Source of the DNA: Leptolinea tardivitalis
GTDB lineage: Bacteria; Chloroflexota; Anaerolineae; Anaerolineales; Anaerolineaceae
Assembly: GCF_001050275.1 (NCBI RefSeq)
Contig: NZ_BBYA01000009.1
Coordinates: forward strand, 248,001-312,000
DNA: 64,000 nucleotides
Reading direction: 5' to 3'
Made by a program: the position numbers and the translations under genes. Under the pieces are notes generated by a model. It had not been told where the DNA came from. It did no database searches and was given only the letters and a program-made list of their open reading frames with translations. How positions within the stretch are numbered: position 1 is the first letter of the stretch; each line of letters opens with the position of its first letter. Positions 9,287-19,500 of the stretch are shown here, piece by piece.

Positions 9287-9796
9287 TTAATTGGGAAGGA
9301 ACATGGCATACACCCGGCGTTTTTCCCCTCCAGGTTGAACCACTTCCTTTTCAAGATGCATTCCTACCTTAATTGCCACATGTTCAGAGGCAACATTTTC
9401 CGGGTTAACCTGAGCAACCAGCCGGTTGATGTTTCTAACATAGTAAGCATACGAACTTAATGCACGTCCAATTTCTGTGGCATACCCTTTCCCCCAGAAT
9501 TTTTTTGCTAAAACATAGATCAATTCATACTCGGTTAATCCGTCAATCTCTTTGCCGAGAACACCACAATGCCCGATCACCAGGCCACTGGATTTTTCCA
9601 CCAATGGCCTGAGGTCATATGGCTCAGCCAGGGGATTTGCTGCGGTTTCAGCCAGATTTTTCTTCAAGGCTTCCGGTTCGCGGGGGCCGCCCAAGAATCG
9701 GGTAACATCTTTGTCAGTCCATAACGCAACCAGGGTTGGAATGTCATCAGGAAGCATGTAGCGCAATAACAGGCGTTCCGTCTCAAGAATGATCAT
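9287..9796 (-). CDS. GNAT acetyltransferase, RimJ/RimL-like
   Basis: The 169-residue protein starts with the RimJ/RimL-type ETERLLLRYMLPDD and has the acetyl-CoA-binding stretch LAKKFWGKGYATEIGRAL at about residues 95-112. It ends with the conserved pattern of an Asn-rich strand (RNINRLVAQVNPENVAS) and KVGMHLE. The family acetylates protein N-termini or small amines; the substrate is unknown. AGGA lies 7 bases before the ATG. The gene follows a DUF2568-like membrane protein gene by 8 bp, so the two are probably one transcript. Confidence 0.85.
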   Translation of the reverse strand: MIILETERLLLRYMLPDDIPTLVALWTDKDVTRFLGGPREPEALKKNLAETAANPLAEPYDLRPLVEKSSGLVIGHCGVLGKEIDGLTEYELIYVLAKKFWGKGYATEIGRALSSYAYYVRNINRLVAQVNPENVASEHVAIKVGMHLEKEVVQPGGEKRRVYAMFLPN

Positions 9797-9804
9797 GGAT
9801 TATC

Positions 9805-10167
9805 CTATTGAATCAGATTCTCGTTTTCATTCCATTTATATATATACAACAAAATGATATTCACCATGGAGGTGATTCCAAAAATGATTGCCGTAATCCA
9901 CTGATGCAGGGAAAATAAGGCCAGAATGGCCAGAAAAAAGATGAACAATTTTATGAAAATCAACCGGGGTTCTTTCAACCGTGATTTTGATGCCGGCGCG
10001 AGATACTTTCCCCAGATTAGAGCCAGCAAGATTGGCAATCCTGCTCCCAGGATGATTTTTTGAAAAAAAGAGCCAGAGACCGAGACACCCCAGAAACCGA
10101 AAATCACCAGCAGGCACAGCTCCAGGACGAATGCCACGGCAAGATTAATCATTTTCAACGGAACCAT
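9805..10167 (-). CDS. YrdB-like small membrane protein (DUF2568)
   Basis: The 120-residue protein has four predicted membrane helices (about residues 7-28, 32-50, 67-86 and 88-110) and the features of the YrdB/DUF2568 family: a charged K-S-R-L-K-EPR loop after the second helix and a conserved WGKY. No function is known for the family. AAGGGA lies 8 bases before the ATG. It is the first gene of a likely two-gene unit with the GNAT gene. Confidence 0.75.
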   Translation of the reverse strand: MVPLKMINLAVAFVLELCLLVIFGFWGVSVSGSFFQKIILGAGLPILLALIWGKYLAPASKSRLKEPRLIFIKLFIFFLAILALFSLHQWITAIIFGITSMVNIILLYIYKWNENENLIQ

Positions 10168-10505
10168 AAACCCATCCCTTCCTTATAGATAGATGGTAGG
10201 CTGACGGTCATGGAAAAACAAGATCGTTGTACACAACATGTTGCCGAAACTGAAGCCGATTTGAAAAGAGGATGATTTATGGTATGAAACCTGCCGGGAA
10301 ATAATCATCTATGGCTGGAACCCCCTGGGGTATTTGGAGTATTATCCTGAAAGGGTTTTCTGACGTAGATTTAATATTATTAATGTGAGGAGACAACAAT
10401 TTATTAATTTTCGTTAGGGAGGGGGGATTGCTTTGTGGAATCCTGGCAAACATCCATTATCAAATCTTCATCGGCTTCGGTACAATAAAAGTTGATAGAT
10501 TTTGA
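10168..10505. other. Intergenic region between divergent genes
   Basis: This 338-bp region separates the DUF2568 gene (minus) from HMG-CoA reductase (plus) and should hold both promoters. A TACAAT hexamer about 25 bp before the reductase start could be a -10 box, but its -35 is poor. No gene was seen. Confidence 0.35.
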
Positions 10506-11825
10506 ATGATTCAGGCAGGTATGCTTGTGAACACTCATAAAATGGAAAGTCTGGATAAACTCAGGTTTTATGAATTGACTCTGCAGGAGCGCGGTAGTTA
10601 CCTGCAAAAACAAACCGGATTGACAGATGCCGAGATGGACGCCCTGTGCGGTCTGGCCGGACTGGCACCGGCTTCCGCCGATAAAATGGTGGAAAATGCC
10701 ATCGGTATTTACAGCCTGCCGATGGGCATTGCCCAGAATTTTGTAGTGAACGGCCGCAAGGTCTGGGTCCCCATGGTGGTCGAAGAGCCTTCTGTGGTGG
10801 CCGGGGCATCTTTTATGGCGCGGCTGGCGAGGGCGGGCGGCGGGTTCTTCGCCTCGGCTGATGAACCTTGCATGATCGGGCAGATGCAAATTCTTGGTTT
10901 GCCTGACCTGGAAAAAGCCCGTAAATTGCTGCTTGACCACGGTGCTGAATTGCTGGATGAGGCTGCCCGAATTGACCCGGTCTTGCAGGAACTGGGCGGC
11001 GGCCCCCGCGAGATGGAAATCAGGATTGTGGAAGATAGTCCCATTGGTCCTTTTATGGTGCTGCACATCATTCTGGATGTCCGTGACGCCATGGGGGCGA
11101 ATGCCGTCAACACTGCCTGTGAACGGCTGGCTCCCAGGGTGGAAGCCCTGACCGGCGGACGCGTGCACCTGCGCATTCTGTCAAACCTGGCTGACCGGCG
11201 CCTTGCCCGTGCCAGAGTGACCATCCCCGTAAGCGAACTGGCATTCGACGGATACAGCGGCGAACAGGTGCGTGACGGAATTATCGAAGCCTGGGCATTT
11301 GCGGCAGTGGATCCATATCGTGCAGCAACCCATAACAAGGGCATCATGAACGGTGTGGATGCCGTGGTCATTGCCACCGGCAATGACTGGCGCGCCGTGG
11401 AGGCCGGGGCGCATGCTTTTGCCGCCCGCAGCGGTCGCTATACCAGCCTGTCTACCTGGGGACAGGATAAGGACGGTTCCCTGGTGGGTTCACTTGAAAT
11501 GCCGATGGCTGTAGGGATTGTGGGCGGGGCAACCCGGGTTCACCCCGGCGCGAAAGCGGCGGTCAAACTGCTGGGTGTTCAAACCGCCCGTGAACTGGCG
11601 GAGATTATTGTTTCGGTGGGTCTGGCACAGAATATGGCAGCTCTGCGCGCCCTGGCGACAGAAGGTATCCAGCGCGGACACATGACCCTGCATGCCCGTC
11701 AGGTGGCGGCGGCTGCCGGAGCGGAGGGTGCCATGATCGACCGGGTGGCAGACCGCATGGTTCAGGAAAAAACCATCCGCATTGATCGTGCGCAGGAAAT
11801 ATTAAAGGAAATAACAGGCAGGTAG
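10506..11825 (+). CDS. mvaA: Hydroxymethylglutaryl-CoA reductase, class II
   Basis: The 439-residue enzyme aligns along its length with class II HMG-CoA reductases. It carries ENAIG (catalytic Glu63), VVEEPSVVAGASFMA, THNKG (Lys278), GNDWRAVEAGAHA (Asp294) and RGHMTLHA (His392/396, the C-terminal catalytic His region). All active-site residues are present. It interconverts HMG-CoA and mevalonate with NAD(P)H. Class II enzymes are often labelled degradative, but the HMG-CoA synthase downstream suggests a biosynthetic role here. Homologues align from Met13 (10542), so the first 12 residues may not be translated; no start has a strong Shine-Dalgarno site. It heads the mevalonate cluster. Confidence 0.95.
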   Translation: MIQAGMLVNTHKMESLDKLRFYELTLQERGSYLQKQTGLTDAEMDALCGLAGLAPASADKMVENAIGIYSLPMGIAQNFVVNGRKVWVPMVVEEPSVVAGASFMARLARAGGGFFASADEPCMIGQMQILGLPDLEKARKLLLDHGAELLDEAARIDPVLQELGGGPREMEIRIVEDSPIGPFMVLHIILDVRDAMGANAVNTACERLAPRVEALTGGRVHLRILSNLADRRLARARVTIPVSELAFDGYSGEQVRDGIIEAWAFAAVDPYRAATHNKGIMNGVDAVVIATGNDWRAVEAGAHAFAARSGRYTSLSTWGQDKDGSLVGSLEMPMAVGIVGGATRVHPGAKAAVKLLGVQTARELAEIIVSVGLAQNMAALRALATEGIQRGHMTLHARQVAAAAGAEGAMIDRVADRMVQEKTIRIDRAQEILKEITGR

Positions 11826-11912
11826 CTGCTCAACAGCCATAAATCCCTGAAAAAGTTGTTTCGTTCCACTCACGGTGGAGACGAATTTGTAGTCAAAAAC
11901 ATCGGAGACCTA

Positions 11913-12992
11913 ATGACCGAAGAACATGTGCATAAAAATGGATTACTGAAACCCAACCGACCGGTGGGCATCATCGGATACGGCGCCTATGTGCCGCGTT
12001 ACCGCCTGCCGGGAGCGGAAGTGGCCCGCATCTGGACGGGCGGTACGGGCGGATCACCCGTAAAAGAAAAATCTGTACCCGGGCTGGATGAAGATGTAAT
12101 CACCATGTCTATTGAAGCTGCCCGAAACGCCCTGGCGCGAGCCGGGATTGACCCGTTTGAATTGCGCGCTGTGTGGGTGGGGTCCGAATCACACCCGTAT
12201 GCCGTCAAACCGACCGGCACCATCGTAGCCGAAGCCATCGGTGCCACACCGGCTGTTTCAGCGGCCGATTGGGAATTTGCCTGCAAGGCTGGAACCGAAG
12301 CCTTTACCGCTGCCATGGGTCTGGTGGGCTCGAAGATGGCCAACTATGCCCTGGCCATCGGCATGGATACAGCACAGGGACGGCCGGGTGATGCCCTGGA
12401 ATATACGGCGGCCGCCGGAGGAGCCGCGTATATCCTCGGTCCGGCGGAAGAAGCCCTGGCGGTGGTCGATTCGGCGTATTCCTATGTTTCTGATACGCCC
12501 GATTTCTTCCGGCGGGCGGAACAGAAATATCCGGAGCACGGTCAGCGGTTTACCGGTGAACCGGCGTACTTTACGCACATCACATCGGCTGCTCGCGCTA
12601 TGCTCGATCTGACTGGCGCTGCACCGGAGGATTTCACCTTTGCCGTGTTTCACCAACCCAATGCCAAATTTCCCCAGCGGGCAGCCAGCCTGCTGGGATT
12701 CAAGCCCGAACAGATTACTGCTGGACTGCTCTCCCCGGTGATCGGCAATACATATGCCGGAGCCGCTCTGATTGGTCTGAGTGCGGTACTGGATATTGCC
12801 AAGCCCGGCGACCGGATACTGGTTGTCTCGTTTGGTTCCGGCGCCGGATCAGATGCCTTTGATATTCGGGTGACAGATAAGATCACGGAACGGCAAAAGA
12901 AGGCACCCACAACACAGGATTACATTGCCCGCCGTACACCCATTGACTACGGTACGTACGTCCGCATTCGCGGCAATCTGGCATTGAAGTAG
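11913..12992 (+). CDS. Hydroxymethylglutaryl-CoA synthase, archaeal type
   Basis: The 359-residue protein has the thiolase-fold residues of HMG-CoA synthase: Glu92 in GSES, nucleophile Cys124 in FACKAGTEA, and His247 in [22 protein letters not shown] and [11 protein letters not shown] lie near the C-terminus. It condenses acetyl-CoA with acetoacetyl-CoA. The archaeal-type subfamily is known to form a complex with a thiolase and a DUF35 protein, and both partners follow here. ATG at 11913 is chosen because GGAG precedes it by 5 bases; a longer frame starts at 11856 without such a site. The thiolase-like gene begins 11 bp downstream. Confidence 0.95.
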   Translation: MTEEHVHKNGLLKPNRPVGIIGYGAYVPRYRLPGAEVARIWTGGTGGSPVKEKSVPGLDEDVITMSIEAARNALARAGIDPFELRAVWVGSESHPYAVKPTGTIVAEAIGATPAVSAADWEFACKAGTEAFTAAMGLVGSKMANYALAIGMDTAQGRPGDALEYTAAAGGAAYILGPAEEALAVVDSAYSYVSDTPDFFRRAEQKYPEHGQRFTGEPAYFTHITSAARAMLDLTGAAPEDFTFAVFHQPNAKFPQRAASLLGFKPEQITAGLLSPVIGNTYAGAALIGLSAVLDIAKPGDRILVVSFGSGAGSDAFDIRVTDKITERQKKAPTTQDYIARRTPIDYGTYVRIRGNLALK

Positions 12993-13003
12993 GAGCCGAC
13001 CGA

Positions 13004-14164
13004 ATGAGAGACGTAGTCATTGCCGGGATCGGACAGATTCCTGTGGGTGAACACTGGGACCTCAGCCTGCGGACGATGGCGGCACGAGCCATGCTGGCTG
13101 CCATTAAAGATGGCGGCGGAATGAAACCGCAGGCCATGTATATTGGAAATTTCCTCAGCCCGGTGCTTTCGCACCAGGAAAATCTGGGTGCTCTGTTAAC
13201 GGACAACGCCGGTCTGACCGGTATCGAAGCCTTCACTGTGGAAGCGGCCGGTGCATCTGGCGGAGCCGCTTTGCGAGTGGGCGTCAATGCGGTTGCCTCG
13301 GGATTTATTGATTGTGCTCTGGTGCTGGGTGTGGAAAAAATTACCGACATGGTCGGTTCAGAAGTAGAAGCGGCTGTTGCACAATCTTCTGATTATGATT
13401 ATGAAGCCATGACGGGTTTGAGTTCCGCCGGACAGGCTGCCCTGTTAATGCAGCGTTACCTCTATGAATACAATCCTCCCCGCGAGGCCTTTGGCGAGTT
13501 TGCCCTGATCGCTCACGCCAACGGAGCAAATAATCCCAATGCCTTTTTCCGTAAAGCCATCAGCCGTGAAGCGTATGCCTCGGCGGGTATGGTCAGTGAT
13601 CCCGTCAATATGTTTGACATGGGCCCTTACGCAGACGGAGCCGCCGCTGTTCTATTAACCGCCCGCGATACGGCGCCGAAAGATCTGCCCCATCCTTTAG
13701 TGCGGGTGAGCGGGTCCAGTGTGGTCATCGATACGCTGGCCTTGCATGACCGGCCCAACCCTCTGGCGTTTGATGCCGCCTGCCAGTCAGTGGAACGTGC
13801 GTGCAGTCAGGCTGGGATAATGCCGGGTGATGTTGACCTTTTCGAAGTGTGTGATGCTTTCAGTATCTATGCCCTGCTATCGTTGGAAGCTGCCGGTCTT
13901 GCCCGGCACGGCGAAGGCTGGAAGATGGCTGTCAATGGTGAGCTTTCCATCAACGGGAAACTGCCCATTCTGACAATGGGCGGCTGCAAAGCCCGGGGTA
14001 ATCCCCTGGGTGCTGTGGGTGTGTACCAGGCTGTGGAAGCCGTCCAGCAACTCCGCGGACAGGCAGGTAGAAATCAGGTTAAAGATGCCCGCCGGGCGCT
14101 CATCCAGTCACTGGGCGGCCCCGCCTCAACGGCGGCTGCTCACATTCTGGAACGCCTGGATTAA
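13004..14164 (+). CDS. Thiolase-like protein, archaeal acetoacetyl-CoA thiolase type, lacking the catalytic residues
   Basis: The 386-residue protein is full length and aligns with the archaeal/SCP2-type thiolase that partners HMG-CoA synthase and DUF35 (start RDVVIAGIGQIPVGEHW; LSLEAAGL and VGVYQ late). The three catalytic positions are changed. The nucleophile Cys of the EAACASGG motif is Gly83 (EAAGASGG), the His of EVHDAF is Cys283 (EVCDAF), and the His of GHP is Asn333 (GNPLGA). I checked each codon in the DNA: GGT, TGT and AAT. Everything around them is well kept, so it is not an ordinary pseudogene. It may be a scaffold that holds DUF35 on HMG-CoA synthase, or it may have another chemistry, as in Ltp2-type retro-aldolases. 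Confidence 0.88.
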   Translation: MRDVVIAGIGQIPVGEHWDLSLRTMAARAMLAAIKDGGGMKPQAMYIGNFLSPVLSHQENLGALLTDNAGLTGIEAFTVEAAGASGGAALRVGVNAVASGFIDCALVLGVEKITDMVGSEVEAAVAQSSDYDYEAMTGLSSAGQAALLMQRYLYEYNPPREAFGEFALIAHANGANNPNAFFRKAISREAYASAGMVSDPVNMFDMGPYADGAAAVLLTARDTAPKDLPHPLVRVSGSSVVIDTLALHDRPNPLAFDAACQSVERACSQAGIMPGDVDLFEVCDAFSIYALLSLEAAGLARHGEGWKMAVNGELSINGKLPILTMGGCKARGNPLGAVGVYQAVEAVQQLRGQAGRNQVKDARRALIQSLGGPASTAAAHILERLD

Positions 14165-14192
14165 ACCCGACGGCTGAGCTTGTGGTGAATCC

Positions 14193-14380
14193 GATGGCTG
14201 AGCCTGTCCGATGGCTGAGCCTGTCGAAGCCCGATGGCCCTGCCCTCGACAGGCTCGGGCAGTGGAACCATCCCGGTGGCTGAACCAGACCGGAGGCTGA
14301 GCTTGTCGAAGCCCGAAAGCCTTGCCCTCGACAGGCTCGGACACCGGAACCATCCCGGTGGCTGAGCCTGTCGAAGCCCG
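14193..14380. repeat. 82-bp imperfect tandem repeat with palindromic units
   Basis: Two copies of an 82-bp unit (starting at 14213 and 14295, the second slightly incomplete) follow the thiolase-like gene. An extra partial copy lies upstream. Each unit contains a GAGCCTGTCGAAGCCC-like element and its inverse CCCTCGACAGGCTCGG, so the RNA or single strand can fold into strong hairpins. Similar short GC-rich dispersed repeats occur in intergenic regions of many bacteria. It separates the thiolase-like and DUF35 genes, which normally lie side by side. Confidence 0.8.
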
Positions 14381-14459
14381 GCAATTTGATAGTATTTGAT
14401 AGCCCTGCCCCTATACACTAGGCTTACATATTTGGCTGTAAAAGAAAGAAGATGTGATT

Positions 14460-14858
14460 ATGGAAATACCTCGCCATTGGAGATTGAAAAAACAACGTTA
14501 CGGACTGGTCGGTGAAGTCTGCCCGCACTGTGACGCAAAAATCTTCCCGCCGCGTGACGTATGTCCGCATTGCGGTGGTGAAGCTAAAACCGCGTTCAAC
14601 TTCAGCGGCCGTGGCGAGGTGTACTCTTACACCGTAATGCATGATGCCCCTGCCGGTTTTGACCAGAATACTCCCTATGCTGTGGCGTTGGTCAAACTGG
14701 AAGAAGGTCCCGTGGTCACAGCACAGTTGACTGACCTTGGCGAAGAGCAGCCGCGCATTGGCATGCCAGTCGAGATGGTCACCCGCAAAATCCGCGAAGA
14801 TGCCAACGAACGCGGTATGTTGATCTACGGGTATAAGTTCAGACCGGTATTAAGATAA
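14460..14858 (+). CDS. DUF35 OB-fold protein with N-terminal zinc ribbon
   Basis: The 132-residue protein has a rubredoxin-like zinc ribbon (CPHC at about residues 21-24 and CPHCGG at 37-42) followed by an OB-fold domain (YSYTVMHDAPAGF, VALVKLEEGP). In archaea this protein bridges thiolase and HMG-CoA synthase and helps form the shared CoA-binding site; in actinobacterial steroid catabolism DUF35 proteins partner thiolase-like aldolases. It is the last gene of the mevalonate cluster and is followed by a strong terminator. A GTG at 14454 is an alternative start. A badly decayed second copy lies at 19852-20265. Confidence 0.9.
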   Translation: MEIPRHWRLKKQRYGLVGEVCPHCDAKIFPPRDVCPHCGGEAKTAFNFSGRGEVYSYTVMHDAPAGFDQNTPYAVALVKLEEGPVVTAQLTDLGEEQPRIGMPVEMVTRKIREDANERGMLIYGYKFRPVLR

Positions 14859-14875
14859 TAATTTTCAGACTATTG

Positions 14876-14908
14876 AAGCGCTCTCCAGAGATGGAGGGCG
14901 CTTTTGAT
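14876..14908 (+). terminator. Rho-independent terminator of the HMG-CoA cluster
   Basis: An 11-bp stem (AAGCGCTCTCC pairing with GGAGGGCGCTT, one G-T pair) closes a 6-base loop and ends in TTTTGATTT. It lies 17 bp after the DUF35 stop. Confidence 0.85.
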
Positions 14909-15109
14909 TTCTGGTTTGTAATGTGATTGATGAAAAATAAAGTAATTATGCGAACCAAAAAACCCGAATTTAGCATGATGACGGAGATCTGTCGTCACTA
15001 TTTTTCTTTTCTCGGACAATAACTTGATGTGTTGTCAACCTGTTTGATTAATTATAGAAATCCATTAGGTCGTACTCGAATCTATTTACCTGCAAAGAGT
15101 TTTTCCACA

Positions 15110-15856
15110 ATGGATATACCGCGTATCTTCAACATCACGGAAAGTGCTCACCGCATCCACAACCCGTTTTCACCCGAAAAACTTGCCACTCTTGGTGCAG
15201 CGCTGCGTCTGGAATCGGGAGCTCGAGTTCTAGACCTCGGCAGCGGTTCAGGAGAGATGCTGTGCACCTGGGCACATGATCACGGAATTATTGGCATCGG
15301 GGTCGACATAAGCCAGTTGTTCACCGAACAGGCGAAACTCCGTGCCGAAGAACTCGGCGTTACCGATAAAGTTAAATTCATACATGGCGATGCTGCCGGC
15401 TATGTCTCTGACGAGAAGGTCAATGTGGCAGCCTGTGTCGGCGCCACCTGGATTGCCGGGGGAGTAGCCGGCACGATTGAGCTTCTATCGCAAAGCCTGC
15501 TTACTGGAGGGATCATCCTCATCGGGGAGCCTTACTGGCGGCAGCTGCCACTGACGGAAGATGTTGCCAGGGGGTGCCTGGCCAACTCGATCTCTGACTT
15601 TCTCATGCTTCCAGAACTTCTTGCGTCTTTCAACCGCGTTGGCTGTGATGTTATTGAAATGGTTCTGGCCAATCAGGACGACTGGGACAGATATGAGGCG
15701 GCCAAATGGCTCACCATGCGCCGATGGCTTGAAGCCAATCCCAACGACGAGTTCGCGAAAGATGTTCGAGTCAAATTGACCTCAGAACCGGAGCGATATG
15801 CCACATACACACGTGAATATCTGGGCTGGGGTGTGTTTGCGTTGATGCTGAGGTAA
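15110..15856 (+). CDS. SAM-dependent methyltransferase, class I
   Basis: The 248-residue protein (from Met at 15110) has the class I methyltransferase motif I VLDLGSGSGEML, motif II GIGVDIS with the ribose-binding Asp, and a later GDAAGYV. It resembles small-molecule methyltransferases, but the acceptor cannot be told from sequence. The frame extends back to 15029, but the added 27 residues look non-coding and neither start has a clear ribosome site. It stands alone between a terminator and a long AT-rich gap. Confidence 0.8.
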   Translation: MDIPRIFNITESAHRIHNPFSPEKLATLGAALRLESGARVLDLGSGSGEMLCTWAHDHGIIGIGVDISQLFTEQAKLRAEELGVTDKVKFIHGDAAGYVSDEKVNVAACVGATWIAGGVAGTIELLSQSLLTGGIILIGEPYWRQLPLTEDVARGCLANSISDFLMLPELLASFNRVGCDVIEMVLANQDDWDRYEAAKWLTMRRWLEANPNDEFAKDVRVKLTSEPERYATYTREYLGWGVFALMLR

Positions 15857-16526
15857 TGCATTTGTGATCCTCCGAATTGTCAAAAGCTGTACTGCGTTAA
15901 GTTTATTGACCTGTCAGAATATGATACTGTCTGAATTCATTTCTACGGGCTGATTATCCATATAAAAAATGTGATGATGAATATCATTTTTTTTAGGGAT
16001 ATGTTACTTTTAATGTTTTATTTATTTTCTTGAGAAATCGATTCAGATATACTTGGCTGTGTGAATTCAGTTGGTTATCGGTTAATAAAATTTTGTTTTT
16101 CTAAAATTTATTCCAATTGAAAAAAACCAATTTGAATCATTTTTGTGAAACAAACTAACCAGCTTCTAAAAAATCTGATTCAAGGTTTTTGACAGATCAC
16201 CTGGTTGTTTGAGTTTTTATCTTTTCTTGATCTCCACTCTCTATATTAGATAACTCTCTTTGTTTAATATGACTTTAGCCAAACCTTGCACCATTCATTC
16301 AAAAATAAAAATCGAGGGAAGTACCGTTGCTGCTTACAATAAAAATCAACCATGGTCAACTGGCCCGTATGGATTCCATACAGGGTGAATGTGCAAAACA
16401 AATAACTCAAGAAGGCTTCGCAGGAACTTCTGGAGGTTTCATGGGGGCAGATAACCATTCCTTCTTAATGAAGGTGAACGGTTTTATTTGCATTAAGCCA
16501 TATGAGCAGCAGGGAGATTCAAGAAA
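15857..16526. other. Long AT-rich intergenic region and structured 5' leader of the adhesin gene
   Basis: No gene is seen in these 670 bp. The last 120 bp before the adhesin start can form consecutive small stems: AGAAG/CTTCT (16410-16431), GGTT/AACC (16435-16456) and CCTTC/GAAGG (16460-16474). I compared this by eye with c-di-GMP riboswitch consensus features and found no match, so it is left as an unassigned leader. Confidence 0.35.
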
Positions 16527-19500
16527 GTGATCCATAAGCGCATCGCCCAATTATTAACAGCATGGATGATCGTTGTTCTTATCTGGCCGGTTGGAGTTAC
16601 CGGTAGGGTATTCGCAGAAGACACCTGGGTTAACATTACTTCGGCTGCCGAGTTCAATAACATCCGTTCAAATTTGACAGCCAATTACCGCCTGATGGCC
16701 GATATCGATCTGACCGGTTACCCCAATTGGACGCCCATAGGAACTGACGCTTCCCGTTTTACCGGACAATTGGATGGCAACGGGAAGATCATTAGCAACT
16801 TGAGCCTGACCAACACCTCTACCAATAACCAGGGGTTGTTTGGAGTAATCGGTACGGCTGGTAAATTAACGAACGTGGTCGTGGAACACGCCAATCTTTC
16901 CGCCGGGGTTAATACCGGTATCCTGGCTGGAACCAATTACGGGCAGATCAGTGCAAGTTCGGCCAGTGGCAACATCTCCGGGTATGACAATGTCGGCGGT
17001 CTGGTGGGATCCAACTACGGGCAAATTTCCAACTCTTTTACCCAATCTCAGGTATCCGGTAAAAACAATGTGGGCGGTTTGGTCGGTTACAACAACGGCA
17101 CAGTGCAAACTTCTTACGCCGCATCTGTGGTTTCAATGTCAGTTTTAAACAACTATTTGCAGTTTGATGGTGTAGATGATTACATTGAGATTCCTCACCA
17201 GTCTTACTACATGACCAACAGTTTTACTCTAGAAGCCTGGTTCCAATGGGATAAAGCAGGTACTGATGATACCCAATTTATCACAGGCAAAGGGTTTGAG
17301 CAGTTTGAAATTCACACGGGGGGCGGTTCGGGTGTAAACGGCATTCGTTTTATTCCAGTTTACCGGCCAAAAACTCTCTACGCCGATGGACGAGCTTACC
17401 AGGATGTACGTAACGTAATCCAGCCAGGCTGGTTTCATGTAGCTGCTGTATGGGATTACTCGACCCAAACTGCACGTGTCTATATAAATGGCCAACCACA
17501 AAATATCTACCAGGTGGGAAATAATGTTGGCACCATCGCTCCGGTACCGCTGAAAAATCCTGGTGTCAATCCATACGCAGATAATCTCAGCAATTTTACA
17601 ATTGGTATTCGGTCAGATATGACTTTCCCCTTCAAAGGTAAAATCAGCGATGTGCGTTTTTGGAACACAGTACGTACCAGTGAAGAAATTAATGCGGATA
17701 AAAACAAACAGCTTACCGGCAGCGAATCCGGTTTGATGGGCTACTGGAAATTGAATGAACCTTCTGGAACGGTCGCAACAGACAGTACCAGCAACCATAA
17801 TAATGGAACCGTTATGGGTGGTGCCGTCCGAGTGCAGGAGAGTGGCATTAATTATGGTGGACTGGTGGGTCTTAATGCAAGCAGCGTAACTGGCTCCTAC
17901 TACGACTCGGCTATTTCAGGACAAACGGATGAAGGCAAAGGCGTTCCATCAACAACCAGCGCCATGAAATCCATCAGCACCTTTAGCGGCTGGGACTTTA
18001 CCTCCATCTGGAAAATCAACGAAGGTAATTCATACCCTTACTTCAACCGGTTTTCCGTAAAGTATTCCGCCGATCCCAATGGCACCATTGACGGCTATGC
18101 ATCGCAGATTGTAAGTCCTGGTGGAATAGGCAGCTCTGTAACGGCAGTAGCCAATAAAGATTACAAATTTGAAAAATGGAGCGACAACCTCACCACGGCT
18201 GCCCGTCAGGACACGAATGTAAGCGGCGATTTGAGTGTTACTGCCAGCTTTTTGGAAGCCGTTCCCCCTGATACTCTTTCCATTGTTGTTGCCGATACTT
18301 CTCTGGTTGTTGGCGAAACCAGCCCGGTGATTTTCACTTTTTCTGAAGCTGTTACAGATCTGACTACGGCCGATCTGACGGTGGATAACGGCAGCCTGAG
18401 TGAACCCACATCCTCAGATGGAGGTCTCACCTGGATTGCCACTCTCACCCCCGCCGCGAATGTGAGTGCTGCAACCAATATCATCACCCTGGATAACAGC
18501 GGCGTGCAGGACCTGGCCGGGAATCCCGGCATCGGTACCACCGATTCAAATAATTATGCCGTCGACACTACCCTCTTGAGTGTATCCGTGGAACAGGCAA
18601 AGGATCAAGCTGATCCAACAAACACAGGTCCCATCCTGTTTAACGCCACATTCAGCAAGCCGGTCAGTGGTTTTACAAAAGAGGATATTTCGTTTGATGG
18701 CAGTACCGTTTCAGGCAGTCTGGTTGCTGCGTTGAGCGAAATCGCGCCCAATGATGGCACAACATACGAGATTTCAATCACTGGTATGACTGGCAAAGGA
18801 TTAGTTGTGGTGTCCATCCCTGCTAACAAGGTTATGGACGCATTGGGCAACCAGAATTCAGCCAGTACAGGCAAGGATAATACTGTAACCTTCGACACCA
18901 CATCCCCACAAGTGACCATTCCCAAACTTCAGGCAAATTATAGCGGCCTCAGCCCGATAAGTTTTGGGGTGAATTTCAATAAACCGATGAACAATCCCAT
19001 TGGTGACACTGATACCGATGATGTGACCAATCCGGATAACTACCTGCTGGTGAAAACCGGACCAAATCAAATCTTTGACACACTATCCTGCGTTGCAGGA
19101 TTGGCTTCTGACGATATACAATTTGCCTTCAACAGTGTGGATTACAACGATACATCCAACTCTTCTATCATCCACCTGTCAAACCGATTGCCAATAGGAT
19201 CGTACCGTTTGTTTATTTGTGGAACCACCTCAATTGTTGACCTGGCCGGTAATCCTATTAATGGGGGTAAAGACGCAGTTTTTAACTTTACCGTGTACCC
19301 GGAAGCTGGATCCTTGCCCGAAACCGGTTTTCCTCAGGAGAAAATTACAATTCTGCCCGTTCAACCGGCGGATATGACCTACGCGAATAGCGGATTAACG
19401 CTTTCCATTCCCAGTCTGGGTGTGCAGACGGCAATTGTGGGTGTGCCGCGCAGTGAGCAAAGCTGGGACGTATCCTGGCTGGGCAATCGCGTCGGTTATC

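Noticed and set aside
10404-11383. Two long minus-strand frames (10404-11168 and 10709-11383)
   Set aside because: They are antisense to the HMG-CoA reductase gene, whose active-site motifs prove the plus strand.
14100-14418. Minus-strand frames with repetitive peptides
   Set aside because: They only translate the 82-bp palindromic tandem repeat.
16380-16526. c-di-GMP riboswitch before the adhesin gene
   Set aside because: The conserved GACGCAAAGC-type core of class I and the class II pseudoknot pattern were not found.
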